DNA from: Serratia plymuthica NBRC 102599 | GTDB taxonomy: Bacteria; Pseudomonadota; Gammaproteobacteria; Enterobacterales; Enterobacteriaceae | Direction of reading: 5' to 3' | Assembly: GCF_001590925.1 (NCBI RefSeq) | Contig: NZ_BCTU01000015.1 | Location: 1 to 64,000, forward strand | DNA length: 64,000 bases | Shown here: positions 42,229 through 62,347 of the stretch, in pieces | Position numbering within the stretch: the stretch's first letter is position 1 | Layout of the letters: the number at the start of each line of letters is the position of its first letter | The notes under the pieces: model-generated | Database searches by the model: none | Seen by the model: the letters and a program-made list of their open reading frames with translations, nothing else | Told to the model about the DNA's origin: nothing | Position numbers and translations under genes: made by a program

Positions 42229-43161
42229 TTATCTGTCAGGCAGAACGCACAGCATTTCAAACAGCAGGTTTGCCGCCAGCAGCGCGGTGTTACCGGAACG
42301 ATCGTAGGGAGGCGACACCTCCACCACATCGGCGCCAACCAGATTCACCCCGCTGCACCCTCTGACGATCTCCAGCCCCTGCCAAACCGACAGCCCACCG
42401 ACCTCCGGCGTACCTGTGCCCGGCGCAAACGCCGGATCCAGTCCATCTATGTCGAAGCTGAGATAGACCGGGGCATCGCCCATTTGCTCGCGCACCTCCG
42501 CCATCAAGGGTGCCAGCGAGCGATACCAGCAGGCTTCCGCAGGCACCACACGGAACCCCTGTCGCCGCGACCAATCAAAATCGTCCGCAGCATAACCGCT
42601 GCCGCGCAGACCAATTTGCACCACCCGCTGCGGCGCCAGCAGCCCCTCTTCATAAGCGCGGCGGAAAGTGGTGCCATGAGCCAGTTTTTCGCCAAACATC
42701 TCCTCGTTGGTATCGGAGTGGGCATCAACGTGGATTAACCCAACCGGACCATAACGACGGGCCACGGCGCGCAGGATCGGCAGCGTCAGCGTGTGATCGC
42801 CCCCCAGCGTCAGCGGAACGCAACCGTGGGACAAAATGCCGTTATAGGCCAGCTCAATGCGACGAACGCTGTCCTCCAGGCTGTAAGGATTAATGGCGAT
42901 ATCACCTAAATCGGCGACTTGCAGCCGTTCAAAAGGCGCGGCGCCGGTGCCCATGTTGTAGGGACGGAGCATCACCGACTCCTGGCGAATTTGCCGTGGC
43001 CCGTAGCGCGTTCCACTGCGATTCGAGGTGCCTATATCGAGAGGAATGCCGACAAAGGCCGCAGCCAGCCCCTGGGCATCATCGGCTACGGGCAGGCGCA
43101 TCATGGTGGGGATGCCGGCAAAACGCGGCATCTCATTACCGCTCTGGGGTTGATTCAACAT
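42229..43161 (-). CDS. Agmatinase/guanidino-acid ureohydrolase
   Basis: A 310-residue Mn-dependent ureohydrolase of the arginase/agmatinase family. The metal ligands are in GGDHTLTLPI, VDAHSDTN and SFDIDGLDPAFAPGTGTPE. It splits a guanidino compound into urea and an amine or amino acid. It is distinct from speB, which in enterics sits beside speA. The context (SSS transporter, divergent LysR) resembles Pseudomonas gbu/gpu, so guanidinobutyrate or guanidinopropionate is as likely as agmatine. AGGA lies 8 bases before the ATG. Confidence 0.9.
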   Translation of the reverse strand: MLNQPQSGNEMPRFAGIPTMMRLPVADDAQGLAAAFVGIPLDIGTSNRSGTRYGPRQIRQESVMLRPYNMGTGAAPFERLQVADLGDIAINPYSLEDSVRRIELAYNGILSHGCVPLTLGGDHTLTLPILRAVARRYGPVGLIHVDAHSDTNEEMFGEKLAHGTTFRRAYEEGLLAPQRVVQIGLRGSGYAADDFDWSRRQGFRVVPAEACWYRSLAPLMAEVREQMGDAPVYLSFDIDGLDPAFAPGTGTPEVGGLSVWQGLEIVRGCSGVNLVGADVVEVSPPYDRSGNTALLAANLLFEMLCVLPDR

Positions 43162-43240
43162 GTTTTTTCCTTTTCTCAGACGTCGAAAATGCCAACATTC
43201 AGATAACAAACACAGGCTACCCGCCGCCAGAAAGGGCTAC

Positions 43241-43258
43241 CATTCCATCTTTGGAATG
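43241..43258. promoter_or_regulatory. Dyad between the ureohydrolase and LysR genes
   Basis: Perfect arms CATTCCA (43241-43247) and TGGAATG (43252-43258) have a 4-base centre. The dyad contains a T-N11-A pattern typical of LysR-type sites and lies 80 bases upstream of the ureohydrolase start. Confidence 0.5.
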
Positions 43259-43409
43259 TAAGCATCGAAAACGCCGATGCCAGTAACACATTGAACTATT
43301 GATTTTTATTTCAAATCCATGACATATGAACGCAGGCTTCCAACCTTGGATGCCCATTGCGATGATGTTATCAGAGGGTTAACGGCCGGCTATTCTTGCG
43401 GAGGGAAAG

Positions 43410-44351
43410 GTGCTCACCAACCTAAGCGATATCGATCTCAGACTGCTGCGGGTTTTTGTCGCCGTAGCCGAAGCCCAGGGCGTCAGCGCCGCCCAGGAGA
43501 CGCTGTTGATGAATCAGTCGACCATCAGCACCCACCTCGCCACGTTGGAGACCCGGCTGGGTTTTCGTCTGTGCCAACGTGGCCGCTCCGGTTTTATGCT
43601 GACCCCGAAAGGGGAACGCATACTGATCGCCTGCCGCAGTCTGTTCAACGCGGCACGCGACTTTACCCGGGTCAGCCAGTCGCTAAATGGGTTGCTGACC
43701 GGCGATCTGCAGATCGGCCTGGTGGATAACCTGGTGTCGCTGCCGGGCAATCCGTTCAGTCGCGCCATCAAACATTTTCAGCACCGGCATCAGGATGTTC
43801 AGTTGCAGTGCCGGATTTGCGCCCCCGCCGAACTCGAACAGGGGCTGCTGAATCAACAGCTCGATCTGGGGATCGGGTACTTTGGCCAGCAGTTGAATGA
43901 ATTGCAGTATCAGCCGTGGCTCCAGGAAACGCAGGCGATTTATTGCAGCAGCGATCATCCGCTGTTTACCGTCGAGCAACCGAATCGCGAACAGATCGAA
44001 AATGCACGCTGGGTTAAACGTGGCTATCTGCTGGCGCAACGGTTGTGCCCTATCGCACCTTTAAACCTCGGCGCAGTTGCCCACCATATGGAAAGCGTTG
44101 CCCATTTGGTGCTTAGCGGGGAATATCTCGGCTACCTGCCGACCCATTACGCTGCGCGCTGGGTGGAACAAGGGGTATTGAAACAATTGGGTGGGCAAGC
44201 GCTCTCATATCAGGCGGCGTTAAACCTGGTGACACGGCCCGGCCAGCCGAAGGAGGCGTTGACCGCGTTACTGGAGGATTTAAATCAATTGGCGCGGGAA
44301 GCGCAAAAAACAAACCCCGCGACAGCGGGGCTTGAGAGGCGAATTAGTTGA
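43410..44351 (+). CDS. LysR family transcriptional regulator (GTG start)
   Basis: A 313-residue LysR regulator. An N-terminal winged helix-turn-helix spans about residues 8-67 (LRLLRVFVAVAEAQGVSAAQ; NQSTISTHLATLETRLGF), and a substrate-binding domain covers about 95-300. The GTG at 43410 is preceded by GAGGGAAAG. It is divergent from the ureohydrolase gene and probably activates it when its guanidino inducer is present. The last codons overlap a terminator that serves the convergent yeeZ. Confidence 0.9.
   Translation: MLTNLSDIDLRLLRVFVAVAEAQGVSAAQETLLMNQSTISTHLATLETRLGFRLCQRGRSGFMLTPKGERILIACRSLFNAARDFTRVSQSLNGLLTGDLQIGLVDNLVSLPGNPFSRAIKHFQHRHQDVQLQCRICAPAELEQGLLNQQLDLGIGYFGQQLNELQYQPWLQETQAIYCSSDHPLFTVEQPNREQIENARWVKRGYLLAQRLCPIAPLNLGAVAHHMESVAHLVLSGEYLGYLPTHYAARWVEQGVLKQLGGQALSYQAALNLVTRPGQPKEALTALLEDLNQLAREAQKTNPATAGLERRIS
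44305..44330 (-). terminator. Terminator of yeeZ inside the LysR gene end
   Basis: Read on the minus strand, CCCCGC-TGTC-GCGGGG is followed by TTTGTTTTTT. It lies within the last codons of the LysR gene, just beyond the yeeZ stop. Confidence 0.8.
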
Positions 44352-45168
44352 CCGGCATACGTGCCGGATCCGGGTACTGGTACTCAAACCCCAGTTCGTT
44401 GCAGATGCGGCTGCCGTCCACCAGCCGACCGCCCTGCTCGCTCTCGGCGGCAAACTGTGGCGGGGCCAGATGCAACTGCTCCGCCAGCGCCGGGTAGAAT
44501 TCGCGCTTGGTCGGATGGGCCGGCGCACACAGATTATAAACGTGGCCGCCTTTCGGCAGCTTCAGCAGCAGTTGAATGGCCGCAATCACATCATCCTGAT
44601 GTACCAAATTAACCCCTTGCGAGCCGCCCTTGACGTCTACTTTGCCGGCCAGGAAACGGCCTGGATGACGATCCGCGCCAACCAGCCCCGCCAGACGCAA
44701 AATATCCACCGAGGTGTTGGGCAGTTCATGCAGCCAGCGCTCAAGCTCCGCCAACACACGCCCGGAGGGCGTCACCGGCCTCAGCGGCGAATCTTCGCGC
44801 ACCGTGCCGGCCGTTTCGCCATACACCGAGGTTGAACTGGTAAAAATGATGCGCGACACGCCAAAGGCCATCGCGCTGTCCACCAGCATGCAAACCGCAT
44901 TGAAGTAGTTTTCGCTGCCTTCTACGGTACGGCGAGCGGGCAGCGTCACCACCAGCGCATCGACACTCAGCAACGGCTCCAGATCGTCCGGATCGCAAAT
45001 CAGATCAGGCGTCATTTCCAGCCGATAACATTCAATCCCGCTCATGCGCGCGGCCTCGACGCCATCCGGCGTAGTTTTACTGCCGACCACGTCAAACCCA
45101 CGGCTCATCAGCGACAGGGCCAGCGGCATCCCCAGCCAGCCCAGACCAATAATGGCTACCTTTTTCAT
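44344..45168 (-). CDS. yeeZ: YeeZ, NAD(P)-dependent epimerase-like protein
   Basis: A 274-residue Rossmann-fold protein. The dinucleotide motif is GLGWLGMPLA (residues 8-17). FTSSTSVYGETAG holds the Ser/Tyr region of extended SDRs, although the usual YxxxK is not obvious. It occupies the same place as E. coli yeeZ, next to hisL and divergent from it. The substrate is unknown. It overlaps the convergent LysR gene by 8 bases at the 3' ends. Confidence 0.9.
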   Translation of the reverse strand: MKKVAIIGLGWLGMPLALSLMSRGFDVVGSKTTPDGVEAARMSGIECYRLEMTPDLICDPDDLEPLLSVDALVVTLPARRTVEGSENYFNAVCMLVDSAMAFGVSRIIFTSSTSVYGETAGTVREDSPLRPVTPSGRVLAELERWLHELPNTSVDILRLAGLVGADRHPGRFLAGKVDVKGGSQGVNLVHQDDVIAAIQLLLKLPKGGHVYNLCAPAHPTKREFYPALAEQLHLAPPQFAAESEQGGRLVDGSRICNELGFEYQYPDPARMPVN

Positions 45169-45323
45169 TATCTTCCTCTCTTGAAGATCGCAGCGCTCTG
45201 CCCATTAAGGCTACGCCACTCCGTGAGGTGATACAATCCACCCTGCTTAAGCTTAGGTAAAACCGTGTCTAGCTAATAACCCACCCTGTTTCAATAAATT
45301 AAATTTATGACTGTAAAAAAGGG

Positions 45324-45353
45324 TTGCGCGACAGACAGCGGATAGTTTAGGTT
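45324..45353 (+). promoter_or_regulatory. his operon promoter
   Basis: A -35 TTGCGC (45324-45329), an 18-base spacer and a -10 TAGGTT (45348-45353) with TTTAGGTTAA context resemble the E. coli his promoter, which also uses TAGGTT with an 18-base spacer. It lies 45 bases before the leader peptide ATG. Confidence 0.75.
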
Positions 45354-45397
45354 AATTAGCAATTCGGTTTGTACCGACATTTTACAGAGAAAACACC

Positions 45398-45445
45398 ATG
45401 ACACGCATTCAGTTCAACCACCATCATCACCATCATCCTGACTAG
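45398..45445 (+). CDS. hisL: HisL, his operon leader peptide
   Basis: The 15-codon frame encodes MTRIQFN, six consecutive histidines, then PD and TAG at 45443-45445. E. coli HisL has seven histidines in the same frame. Ribosome stalling at the histidine codons when charged His-tRNA is scarce lets the downstream RNA avoid the attenuator hairpin. It is too short for a standard gene call but unmistakable from sequence and position. Confidence 0.97.
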   Translation: MTRIQFNHHHHHHPD

Positions 45446-45514
45446 TCTTTCAGGCGATGTGTGCTGGGAGACGGTTTTTTAATCTTCCAGTGGCGCGCAG
45501 AATGCAAGAGAGAG

Positions 45515-45549
45515 CCCTCGGAAGATTTCTTCCGAGGGTTTTTTTTTTG
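45515..45549 (+). terminator. his attenuator
   Basis: Perfect arms CCCTCGGAAGA (45515-45525) and TCTTCCGAGGG (45528-45538), closing on a 4-base loop, are followed by about 10 T. It lies 70 bases after the hisL stop and 70 before hisG. It is the terminator of the histidine attenuation switch. Confidence 0.95.
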
Positions 45550-45618
45550 GCTCCGGACAGACAGAAAAATAATTTTTACAATAAATTCATAAAATTACAG
45601 ATTAAAACAGAGGTTACC

Positions 45619-46518
45619 ATGCTGGACAAAACACGTTTACGGATAGCAATGCAGAAATCAGGCCGCCTGAGTGATGAATCCCAGGAACTGCTGGCGCGTT
45701 GCGGGATCAAAATCAACCTGCAACAACAACGCCTGATTGCCTTCGCCGAGAATATGCCGATTGATATCCTGCGCGTGCGTGATGACGATATCCCAGGGCT
45801 GGTCATGGATGGCGTGGTTGATCTGGGCATCATCGGTGAGAACGTACTGGAAGAAGAGCTGCTCACCCGCCGCGCCCAGGGCGAAGACCCCCGTTACTTC
45901 ACCCTGCGCCGCCTGGACTTCGGCGGCTGTCGCCTGTCGCTGGCCGCACCGCTCGACAGTGAATACAACGGCCCGCAAAGCCTGCAAGACTCCCGCATCG
46001 CCACCTCTTACCCGCACCTGCTGAAGCAATACCTCGACAAACAGGGCGTGCGTTTCAAATCTTGCCTGCTGAACGGTTCCGTCGAAGTGGCACCGCGCGC
46101 CGGTCTGGCCGACGCTATCTGTGATCTGGTCTCTACCGGCGCAACGCTGGAAGCCAACGGCCTGCGTGAAGTCGAAGTGATTTACCGCTCCAAAGCCTGC
46201 CTGATCCAGCGCGACGGCGAAATGCCGGAGGCGAAACAACAGCTGATCGATCGCCTGATGACCCGTATTCAGGGCGTGATCCAGGCACGTGAATCCAAAT
46301 ACATTATGCTGCACGCGCCGAGCGAGCGCCTGGACGAAATCGTCGCGCTGCTGCCGGGTGCCGAGCGCCCTACCATTCTGCCGCTGGCCGGCGCGCAAAA
46401 CCGCGTGGCGATGCACATGGTCAGCAGTGAAACCCTGTTCTGGGAAACCATGGAGAAACTGAAAGCGCTCGGTGCCAGCTCCATTCTGGTGCTGCCAATT
46501 GAGAAGATGATGGAGTAA
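45619..46518 (+). CDS. hisG: HisG, ATP phosphoribosyltransferase
   Basis: A 299-residue long-form HisG, equal in length to E. coli. N-terminal catalytic halves ([45 protein letters not shown]) precede a C-terminal ACT-like domain (about 225-299) for histidine feedback inhibition. It makes phosphoribosyl-ATP, the first step of histidine synthesis. The ATG at 45619 with AGAGG upstream is the true start, and the frame from 45457 runs through the attenuator. Confidence 0.97.
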   Translation: MLDKTRLRIAMQKSGRLSDESQELLARCGIKINLQQQRLIAFAENMPIDILRVRDDDIPGLVMDGVVDLGIIGENVLEEELLTRRAQGEDPRYFTLRRLDFGGCRLSLAAPLDSEYNGPQSLQDSRIATSYPHLLKQYLDKQGVRFKSCLLNGSVEVAPRAGLADAICDLVSTGATLEANGLREVEVIYRSKACLIQRDGEMPEAKQQLIDRLMTRIQGVIQARESKYIMLHAPSERLDEIVALLPGAERPTILPLAGAQNRVAMHMVSSETLFWETMEKLKALGASSILVLPIEKMME

Positions 46519-46522
46519 CGCC

Positions 46523-52063
<5,541 letters not shown>

Positions 52064-52070
<7 letters not shown>

Positions 52071-52678
52071 CAGAACAACAAAGAAACCAGCTGGACTGGG
52101 AAAAAACCGGGAGCCTGTTGCCGGTTATCGTTCAGCACGCCGTGTCCGGCGAAGTGCTGATGCTCGGTTATATGAACCAGGAAGCGCTGGCCACCACCGA
52201 ACAGAGCGGCAAGGTCACCTTTTTCTCTCGCACCAAACAGCGACTGTGGACCAAGGGCGAAAGCTCCGGCCATTTCCTGAACGTGGTCAGCATCACCCCA
52301 GATTGCGACAACGATACGCTGTTGATTTTGGCCAACCCGATTGGCCCAACCTGCCACCTGGGCAACAGCAGCTGCTTCCACCCGGCCGCCAGCGATTGGG
52401 GTTTTCTGTATCAGTTGGAGCAACTGTTGGCGGAACGCAAGACCGCCAGCCCGGACAGCTCTTACACCGCCAGCCTGTACGCCAGCGGCACCAAGCGCAT
52501 TGCGCAGAAAGTTGGCGAAGAAGGTGTGGAGACCGCGCTGGCCGCAACGGTGAACGATCGTGAAGAGTTGACCAACGAGGCTTCAGATCTGATTTATCAC
52601 CTGCTTGTGCTGCTGCAGGATCAGGATCTGGATTTGAGCAAGGTGATTGGCCGGCTGCGCGAGCGGCACCAGAAATAA
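52064..52678 (+). CDS. hisI: HisI, bifunctional PRA-CH/PRA-PH (hisIE)
   Basis: A 204-residue fusion. The N-terminal phosphoribosyl-AMP cyclohydrolase (about 1-115) has [20 protein letters not shown], metal-binding DCDNDTLL and the CHLGNSSCF cysteines. The C-terminal phosphoribosyl-ATP pyrophosphatase (about 116-204) has GVETALAA and the acidic [14 protein letters not shown] helix. It starts with GTG at 52064, 7 bases inside hisF. It carries out steps two and three of histidine synthesis and is the last gene of the operon. Confidence 0.96.
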
Positions 52679-52740
52679 TCCTGACTCACAGGGGGTAAAG
52701 ATATTTGCCCCTGATTTATGCGCGTGCAGCGGGAAATAAA

Positions 52741-52775
52741 AAAGCCGCCGGGTTTAATGCCGGCGGCTTTTTTTA
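52741..52775. terminator. Terminator between hisI and gnd
   Basis: The AAA-flanked stem GCCGCCGG (52744-52751)/CCGGCGGC (52760-52767) is followed by seven T. It serves the his operon and, with its A-run on the other strand, also the convergent gnd. Confidence 0.92.
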
Positions 52776-52792
52776 TGCTTCAAACGTCGGGA

Positions 52793-54199
<1,407 letters not shown>

Positions 54200-54337
54200 T
54201 TAGGAACTCCTGTCTGAGGATGACACCTGTTAACGGCCCATGGCCAACAGGTTTTTGATGTGGCAAACATGTTAACTCAGGATGGCTCCACGTGGGTAGT
54301 GATTGGTGCGATAGGCTTTGCAACAGTCTATAACCAC

Positions 54338-55525
54338 TCAAAAATCATACAGCCTGGCCAGTAGCTGCCGTTTCGCCTCGTGAATTTCAGCACGCCCTTC
54401 ATGTCGATCAACGCGTGGTTCAGACAATAACTGGGCTATAGTCTCCGCAGAAATTTCAGGTGTGGCTATCGGCCAGTCCGACATTTGCTGCAGACTGGCA
54501 AATTTGTTGTCATAGTAATCAGACCAAGACAGGGCAATACCTGCAATGCCCAAACTGGCGGCAATGACCTGGAAGTGAAAACGCGAACTAATACAGAAAT
54601 CATTAGTGGAAAACTGCAGACCATCGCGCCAAATATCTTCGAAACAAATGAACTCAGCCTGCGGAAAACGCTGCCTTATCTGTTGGAAGAACACGCCATC
54701 GGAACCTGGTCTGAATTCATAAAATTTGATCGCGGTATCCGGATGCTGCTTACTGAATAAGGAAACCGCCTGCTGAAGTACCGCCAGCAAATTTTCTGTC
54801 AAAACACCATCTTCAGAAAGCTCAGTATGAATGCATAGGTGCAACGTAGGTTGTTCACGTTCGATCAGGCACCCTATCGGATGATCGGGGAAGGCAAAGT
54901 AATCATCGCCGGTGAAACTCAACGCAGGAATAGCGAACGGTTCCAGCACCTCGAAACTGGCTCGGTCACGCACGTCAAAGTGATCGAATTGACGAATAAA
55001 CGGCGAAAATTTCTCTGCATTGTCCGCAGAGAGTGGCTGCAATCCCAAGCCGGTGGCGTAACATGCCAAATCGTGTTTTTTTGCGAAGTAGGCTGCAAGC
55101 TCCATAAGGCGCGCATTCGCCCCCCAGAGTTCATTAATGTACCCGCCGCCCAAAAGATGGATGCTGTGTGTACCCTCAAATGTTTTTTCCATAAGGCGTT
55201 CACGTGAAGGTAGCGCATACGGATCGGCAAACTTCTCCTCCACCGACCCTTCATCACCCAGAGCCTGTGCCAGACGCCAGACATAATCCACGCATCTGGC
55301 AGTTGGGAATAATTCCGAAGCGACTACGGAATCAACCGCATCAAGATAAATAGTACAACCAGGAAACTTTTCTTGGAGATAATCCACCCAATAACGCGTC
55401 AGCATATCATCGCCAAAATTTGGCATGCCGGCAGCAGAGATCAGATAAAAGACTTTCGTTTCAATGGGCTGAACGGGAATGTCCTTATTGTGCCTTTTCG
55501 TCCATAGCTTTGCGAAAAAAGCCAA
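54338..55525 (-). CDS. Polysaccharide pyruvyltransferase family protein
   Basis: A 395-residue protein of the pyruvyltransferase (CsaB/WcaK) family. Family landmarks are ISAAGMPNFGDDML near residue 35, IHLLGGGYINELWG around 124-137, and the C-terminal FCISSRFHFQVIAASLGI with its conserved Ser-Arg-His. It should add a pyruvate ketal from phosphoenolpyruvate to a sugar of the O antigen. It is the last gene of the O-antigen operon, 29 bases after the wbbO-like gene. It is not part of the standard Klebsiella galactan I set, so it probably decorates that polymer. Confidence 0.87.
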   Translation of the reverse strand: MAFFAKLWTKRHNKDIPVQPIETKVFYLISAAGMPNFGDDMLTRYWVDYLQEKFPGCTIYLDAVDSVVASELFPTARCVDYVWRLAQALGDEGSVEEKFADPYALPSRERLMEKTFEGTHSIHLLGGGYINELWGANARLMELAAYFAKKHDLACYATGLGLQPLSADNAEKFSPFIRQFDHFDVRDRASFEVLEPFAIPALSFTGDDYFAFPDHPIGCLIEREQPTLHLCIHTELSEDGVLTENLLAVLQQAVSLFSKQHPDTAIKFYEFRPGSDGVFFQQIRQRFPQAEFICFEDIWRDGLQFSTNDFCISSRFHFQVIAASLGIAGIALSWSDYYDNKFASLQQMSDWPIATPEISAETIAQLLSEPRVDRHEGRAEIHEAKRQLLARLYDF

Positions 55526-55554
55526 AATGAGACTCCTGTATTTCAGTTTTAAAA

Positions 55555-56697
55555 TTAGTAACTTCCGGCAGAAATAGCTCTCTGATAGAGTTTTAGAGTG
55601 TCGTCAATGACTAAAGACGAGGCGAACTTGTTTTCAATGCGCTTTCTGCCGCGCATCCCCATCTCGACTCTTTTACTGGGGCTGGTAAGCAAATGCTCCA
55701 GTTTTTCCGCCAACAGCGCGATATTGCGTTTCTCAACCAAGCTGCCGGTGTATTCATCGATAATCAAACTTTGGCAACCGCCAACGTCATACGCGATGCA
55801 GGCACGCCCCACTGACGAAGCCTCTAACAGGATGCGTGGGATACCTTCGGAATAGGTCGATGGAAGCGCAACCACATTAGAAGCTTTAATCAAGCTGTAC
55901 ACATCGCTGCAACGGCCAAGCCAGTTAATCAAACCCTGCTGATGCCATTCTTCGATCTGCGACAAAGGAATCGCATCCTGATCGTCGACTATGGAGATAC
56001 CCGCCACGTTGAGCACAAAATCAACGCCTTTAAGTGCCAAGCGTTTTTTCACCTCAACCAGATCGCCCAGCCCTTTACTCCAGAGCAAACGGCTGGCGAA
56101 CAGAACAATCGGCTTCTCGCGATTTATTTCCAATGAATAGTTGTAAATTTCCGGGTTGATGCCAGCACCGTCAATCACTACCGTCTGATTTTTATTGACC
56201 TGTGTCAGCTCAATCAAACGGTCTCTATCGTGCTCGTGTTCAAAGGCAAGCAACGATTTTTTATTTTGAAAAATATGCTTGTAGGAACGCAGAGTCAGCA
56301 AACGAATGATGTTCATAGATAACTTATCTTCCATAAACACCCGTCCCAGGCCGACAAAGCCCAAGATAATAGGTTTGTTATAGAAGCGGGCAAAGAACCC
56401 CCCCATCAGACAAGGTTTGATGGTGATGCAATGAAGCACATCAGGGTTGATCTTCTTGAGCAATCGCCACACTTTAAAAAGTGAACCGACAAAGTGGAAC
56501 GGGTTAATGGATTGCTCTGAAACTGAAGAATTGTGACAAACAAAGCCCTTCTCTGTCAGTTTTTGCAGGATATCATCACCTACAAAGTGACTGACTACAT
56601 GTATTTCGTAGCCTGCCGCTTTAGCGGCAAAAGCGCGTTCAACCCAGTGCAGGTCAAAGTACCAGTCTGAGTTGATAAAATAACAAATCTTTTTCAT
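55555..56697 (-). CDS. wbbO: WbbO-like glycosyltransferase (GT4 family)
   Basis: A 380-residue GT-B fold glycosyltransferase. The N-terminal part is KKICYFINSDWYFDLHWVER with LHCITIKPCLMGG. The C-terminal nucleotide-sugar domain has VLFASRLLWSKGLGDLV and the family-4 STYSEGIPRILLEAS motif. The opening and length match WbbO of the Klebsiella O1/O2 galactan I cluster, as do the partner genes. WbbO acts early, adding galactose to the undecaprenyl-PP-GlcNAc primer. This assignment is by recalled similarity and synteny. Confidence 0.85.
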   Translation of the reverse strand: MKKICYFINSDWYFDLHWVERAFAAKAAGYEIHVVSHFVGDDILQKLTEKGFVCHNSSVSEQSINPFHFVGSLFKVWRLLKKINPDVLHCITIKPCLMGGFFARFYNKPIILGFVGLGRVFMEDKLSMNIIRLLTLRSYKHIFQNKKSLLAFEHEHDRDRLIELTQVNKNQTVVIDGAGINPEIYNYSLEINREKPIVLFASRLLWSKGLGDLVEVKKRLALKGVDFVLNVAGISIVDDQDAIPLSQIEEWHQQGLINWLGRCSDVYSLIKASNVVALPSTYSEGIPRILLEASSVGRACIAYDVGGCQSLIIDEYTGSLVEKRNIALLAEKLEHLLTSPSKRVEMGMRGRKRIENKFASSLVIDDTLKLYQRAISAGSY

Positions 56698-56711
56698 TTA
56701 ACTCTTACCGG

Positions 56712-60662
<3,951 letters not shown>

Positions 60663-60696
60663 TTGAATTACCTAAAAGTTCCCTTGTTCATAAACA

Positions 60697-61437
60697 TCAA
60701 GCCATTGCCTCTTTGTAATGAGAGATAACCGTTTTAGCATCTCCAATTTCTCTCATTTTATGGTTTTCTATCCAAATGACCTTGTCACAGATTTTCTCAA
60801 CGTCGGCAAGATTGTGACTCACAAAAAGAATAGTGACCCCTTTTGCCTTAAACTCACTGATGGTATTTAAGCATTTTCGTTGGAATGAAATATCCCCCAC
60901 AGCCAAAACTTCATCGATAATGAGAATGTCAGGATCAACTTGGGTGATCACAGAAAAACCTAACTTTGCCAACATACCGCTGGAATAAACACGAATAGGC
61001 TCATCAATGAAATCCCCCAACTCGGAAAACTCAATAATCTTGTCGAGTCTTTCCTTCAACTCCTTGCGGCGTAGCCCTAATAAGGTTGCATTGAGGCGGA
61101 TATTTTCACGGCCGGTCAATTCAGGATGGAAACCGCCACCCAACTCCAACATGGAAGCCACACGTCCCTGTACGCTAACTGTACCTGAAGTAGGCCGCAT
61201 CACACCGGCTACAAGCCCCAAAGAGGTACTTTTTCCGGCACCGTTTCGGCCTATCAGCGCAACTGATTCGCCCTTTTGAACCTGAAAACTGATGTCGCCA
61301 ATAGCCAAATAACTGCGTCCCCGCAGCAGGTTGAACGCGCGGCGCGGATTAAAAATTAACTCTTTAATGCCAGATCCAATATGATGATATAATGGATAGC
61401 GCTTAGTAACATTTTTAAATTCGATAGCTATGCTCAT
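60697..61437 (-). CDS. wzt: Wzt, O-antigen ABC exporter ATPase
   Basis: A 246-residue ATPase with Walker A GRNGAGKST, a VYSSGMLAKLGFSV signature region and Walker B ILIIDEVLAVGD. It lacks the C-terminal carbohydrate-binding domain that recognises capped chains, as in galactan I-type exporters where export is coupled to synthesis. It overlaps the wzm stop by one base. It powers transfer of the undecaprenyl-linked polymer across the inner membrane. Confidence 0.95.
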   Translation of the reverse strand: MSIAIEFKNVTKRYPLYHHIGSGIKELIFNPRRAFNLLRGRSYLAIGDISFQVQKGESVALIGRNGAGKSTSLGLVAGVMRPTSGTVSVQGRVASMLELGGGFHPELTGRENIRLNATLLGLRRKELKERLDKIIEFSELGDFIDEPIRVYSSGMLAKLGFSVITQVDPDILIIDEVLAVGDISFQRKCLNTISEFKAKGVTILFVSHNLADVEKICDKVIWIENHKMREIGDAKTVISHYKEAMA

Positions 61438-62204
61438 TATAGAATCTCTGCAAATCTGTACTTCAGCTTATTGAATATACTTACGCCAATGATAATAAAC
61501 AGCAACGCATACCCATATAGCATACCAACCTGATGATAATCGATAACACCATTCATGAACAGATCACGCCAGCTCAATATCATATTTGCCAATGGATTAT
61601 AATCAATCAGGAAACTATATTCTTTTGGGATCATATCTCCGGAATAGAGAATTGGGGTGCAATAAAACATCAGCATAATACCCAACGTGACAAACCGCTC
61701 CAAATCGCGGAAAAAAAGATTCAATGTTGATAACATCATGGCAATACCGAAAGTCATCATCATTTGTGCCAAGCCGATTAAGGGAACACCCCAAAGCCAA
61801 TCAATGGACGGCCGCATATCGTAGACATAAAGAAATACGATAATAACTGGAATCGTACATAAAAAATGCAAACACTCCATTAATACATTACTGAACGGAA
61901 TCACCGAGCGAGGAAACACGGTTTTTTTAATGATTTGAGCATTTGCTATAAAAGAGTATAGCGAGTTCGTCGTTGAACTGGCAAACCATTGCCAAGGAAA
62001 AAGACCAGTAATAATAAAAATAGTATAGTTAGGGATTTGAACCCGCATGACTAACTTAAATATAAAATAGTAGATCATGGCAAACAACAATGGGTTAGCA
62101 ATTGACCATAAATAGCCAAAAAAACTACTTTTATATCTTACTTTTAATTCTTTCTCTGTAATGACCGTGGCCAAATCCCAGAGGTAACCTAGACTATACT
62201 TCAT
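61437..62204 (-). CDS. wzm: Wzm, O-antigen ABC exporter permease
   Basis: A 255-residue inner-membrane protein of the ABC-2 type with six hydrophobic helices. It is very like Klebsiella galactan I Wzm: VRYKSSFFGYLWSIANPL, then LFPWQWFASSTTNSLYSF and RDLERFVTLGIMLMFYCTPI. It forms the channel for the polysaccharide with Wzt. The ATG at 62204 begins the conserved KYSLGYLWDL and is preferred to one at 62240, though neither has a strong Shine-Dalgarno sequence. It is the first gene of the O-antigen operon. Confidence 0.94.
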   Translation of the reverse strand: MKYSLGYLWDLATVITEKELKVRYKSSFFGYLWSIANPLLFAMIYYFIFKLVMRVQIPNYTIFIITGLFPWQWFASSTTNSLYSFIANAQIIKKTVFPRSVIPFSNVLMECLHFLCTIPVIIVFLYVYDMRPSIDWLWGVPLIGLAQMMMTFGIAMMLSTLNLFFRDLERFVTLGIMLMFYCTPILYSGDMIPKEYSFLIDYNPLANMILSWRDLFMNGVIDYHQVGMLYGYALLFIIIGVSIFNKLKYRFAEIL

Positions 62205-62347
62205 ATAAAAACTCGATTTAAGATTAAAATTCCCTAACATCTGAAACGTAATAGCATTTCAACCGGTGCTGTTCTTGATGAGAAACACTTACCTACGACT
62301 GGCTCGAAGGAATCAAGTACTGCATAATTTTAAACGATATTTTAAAC

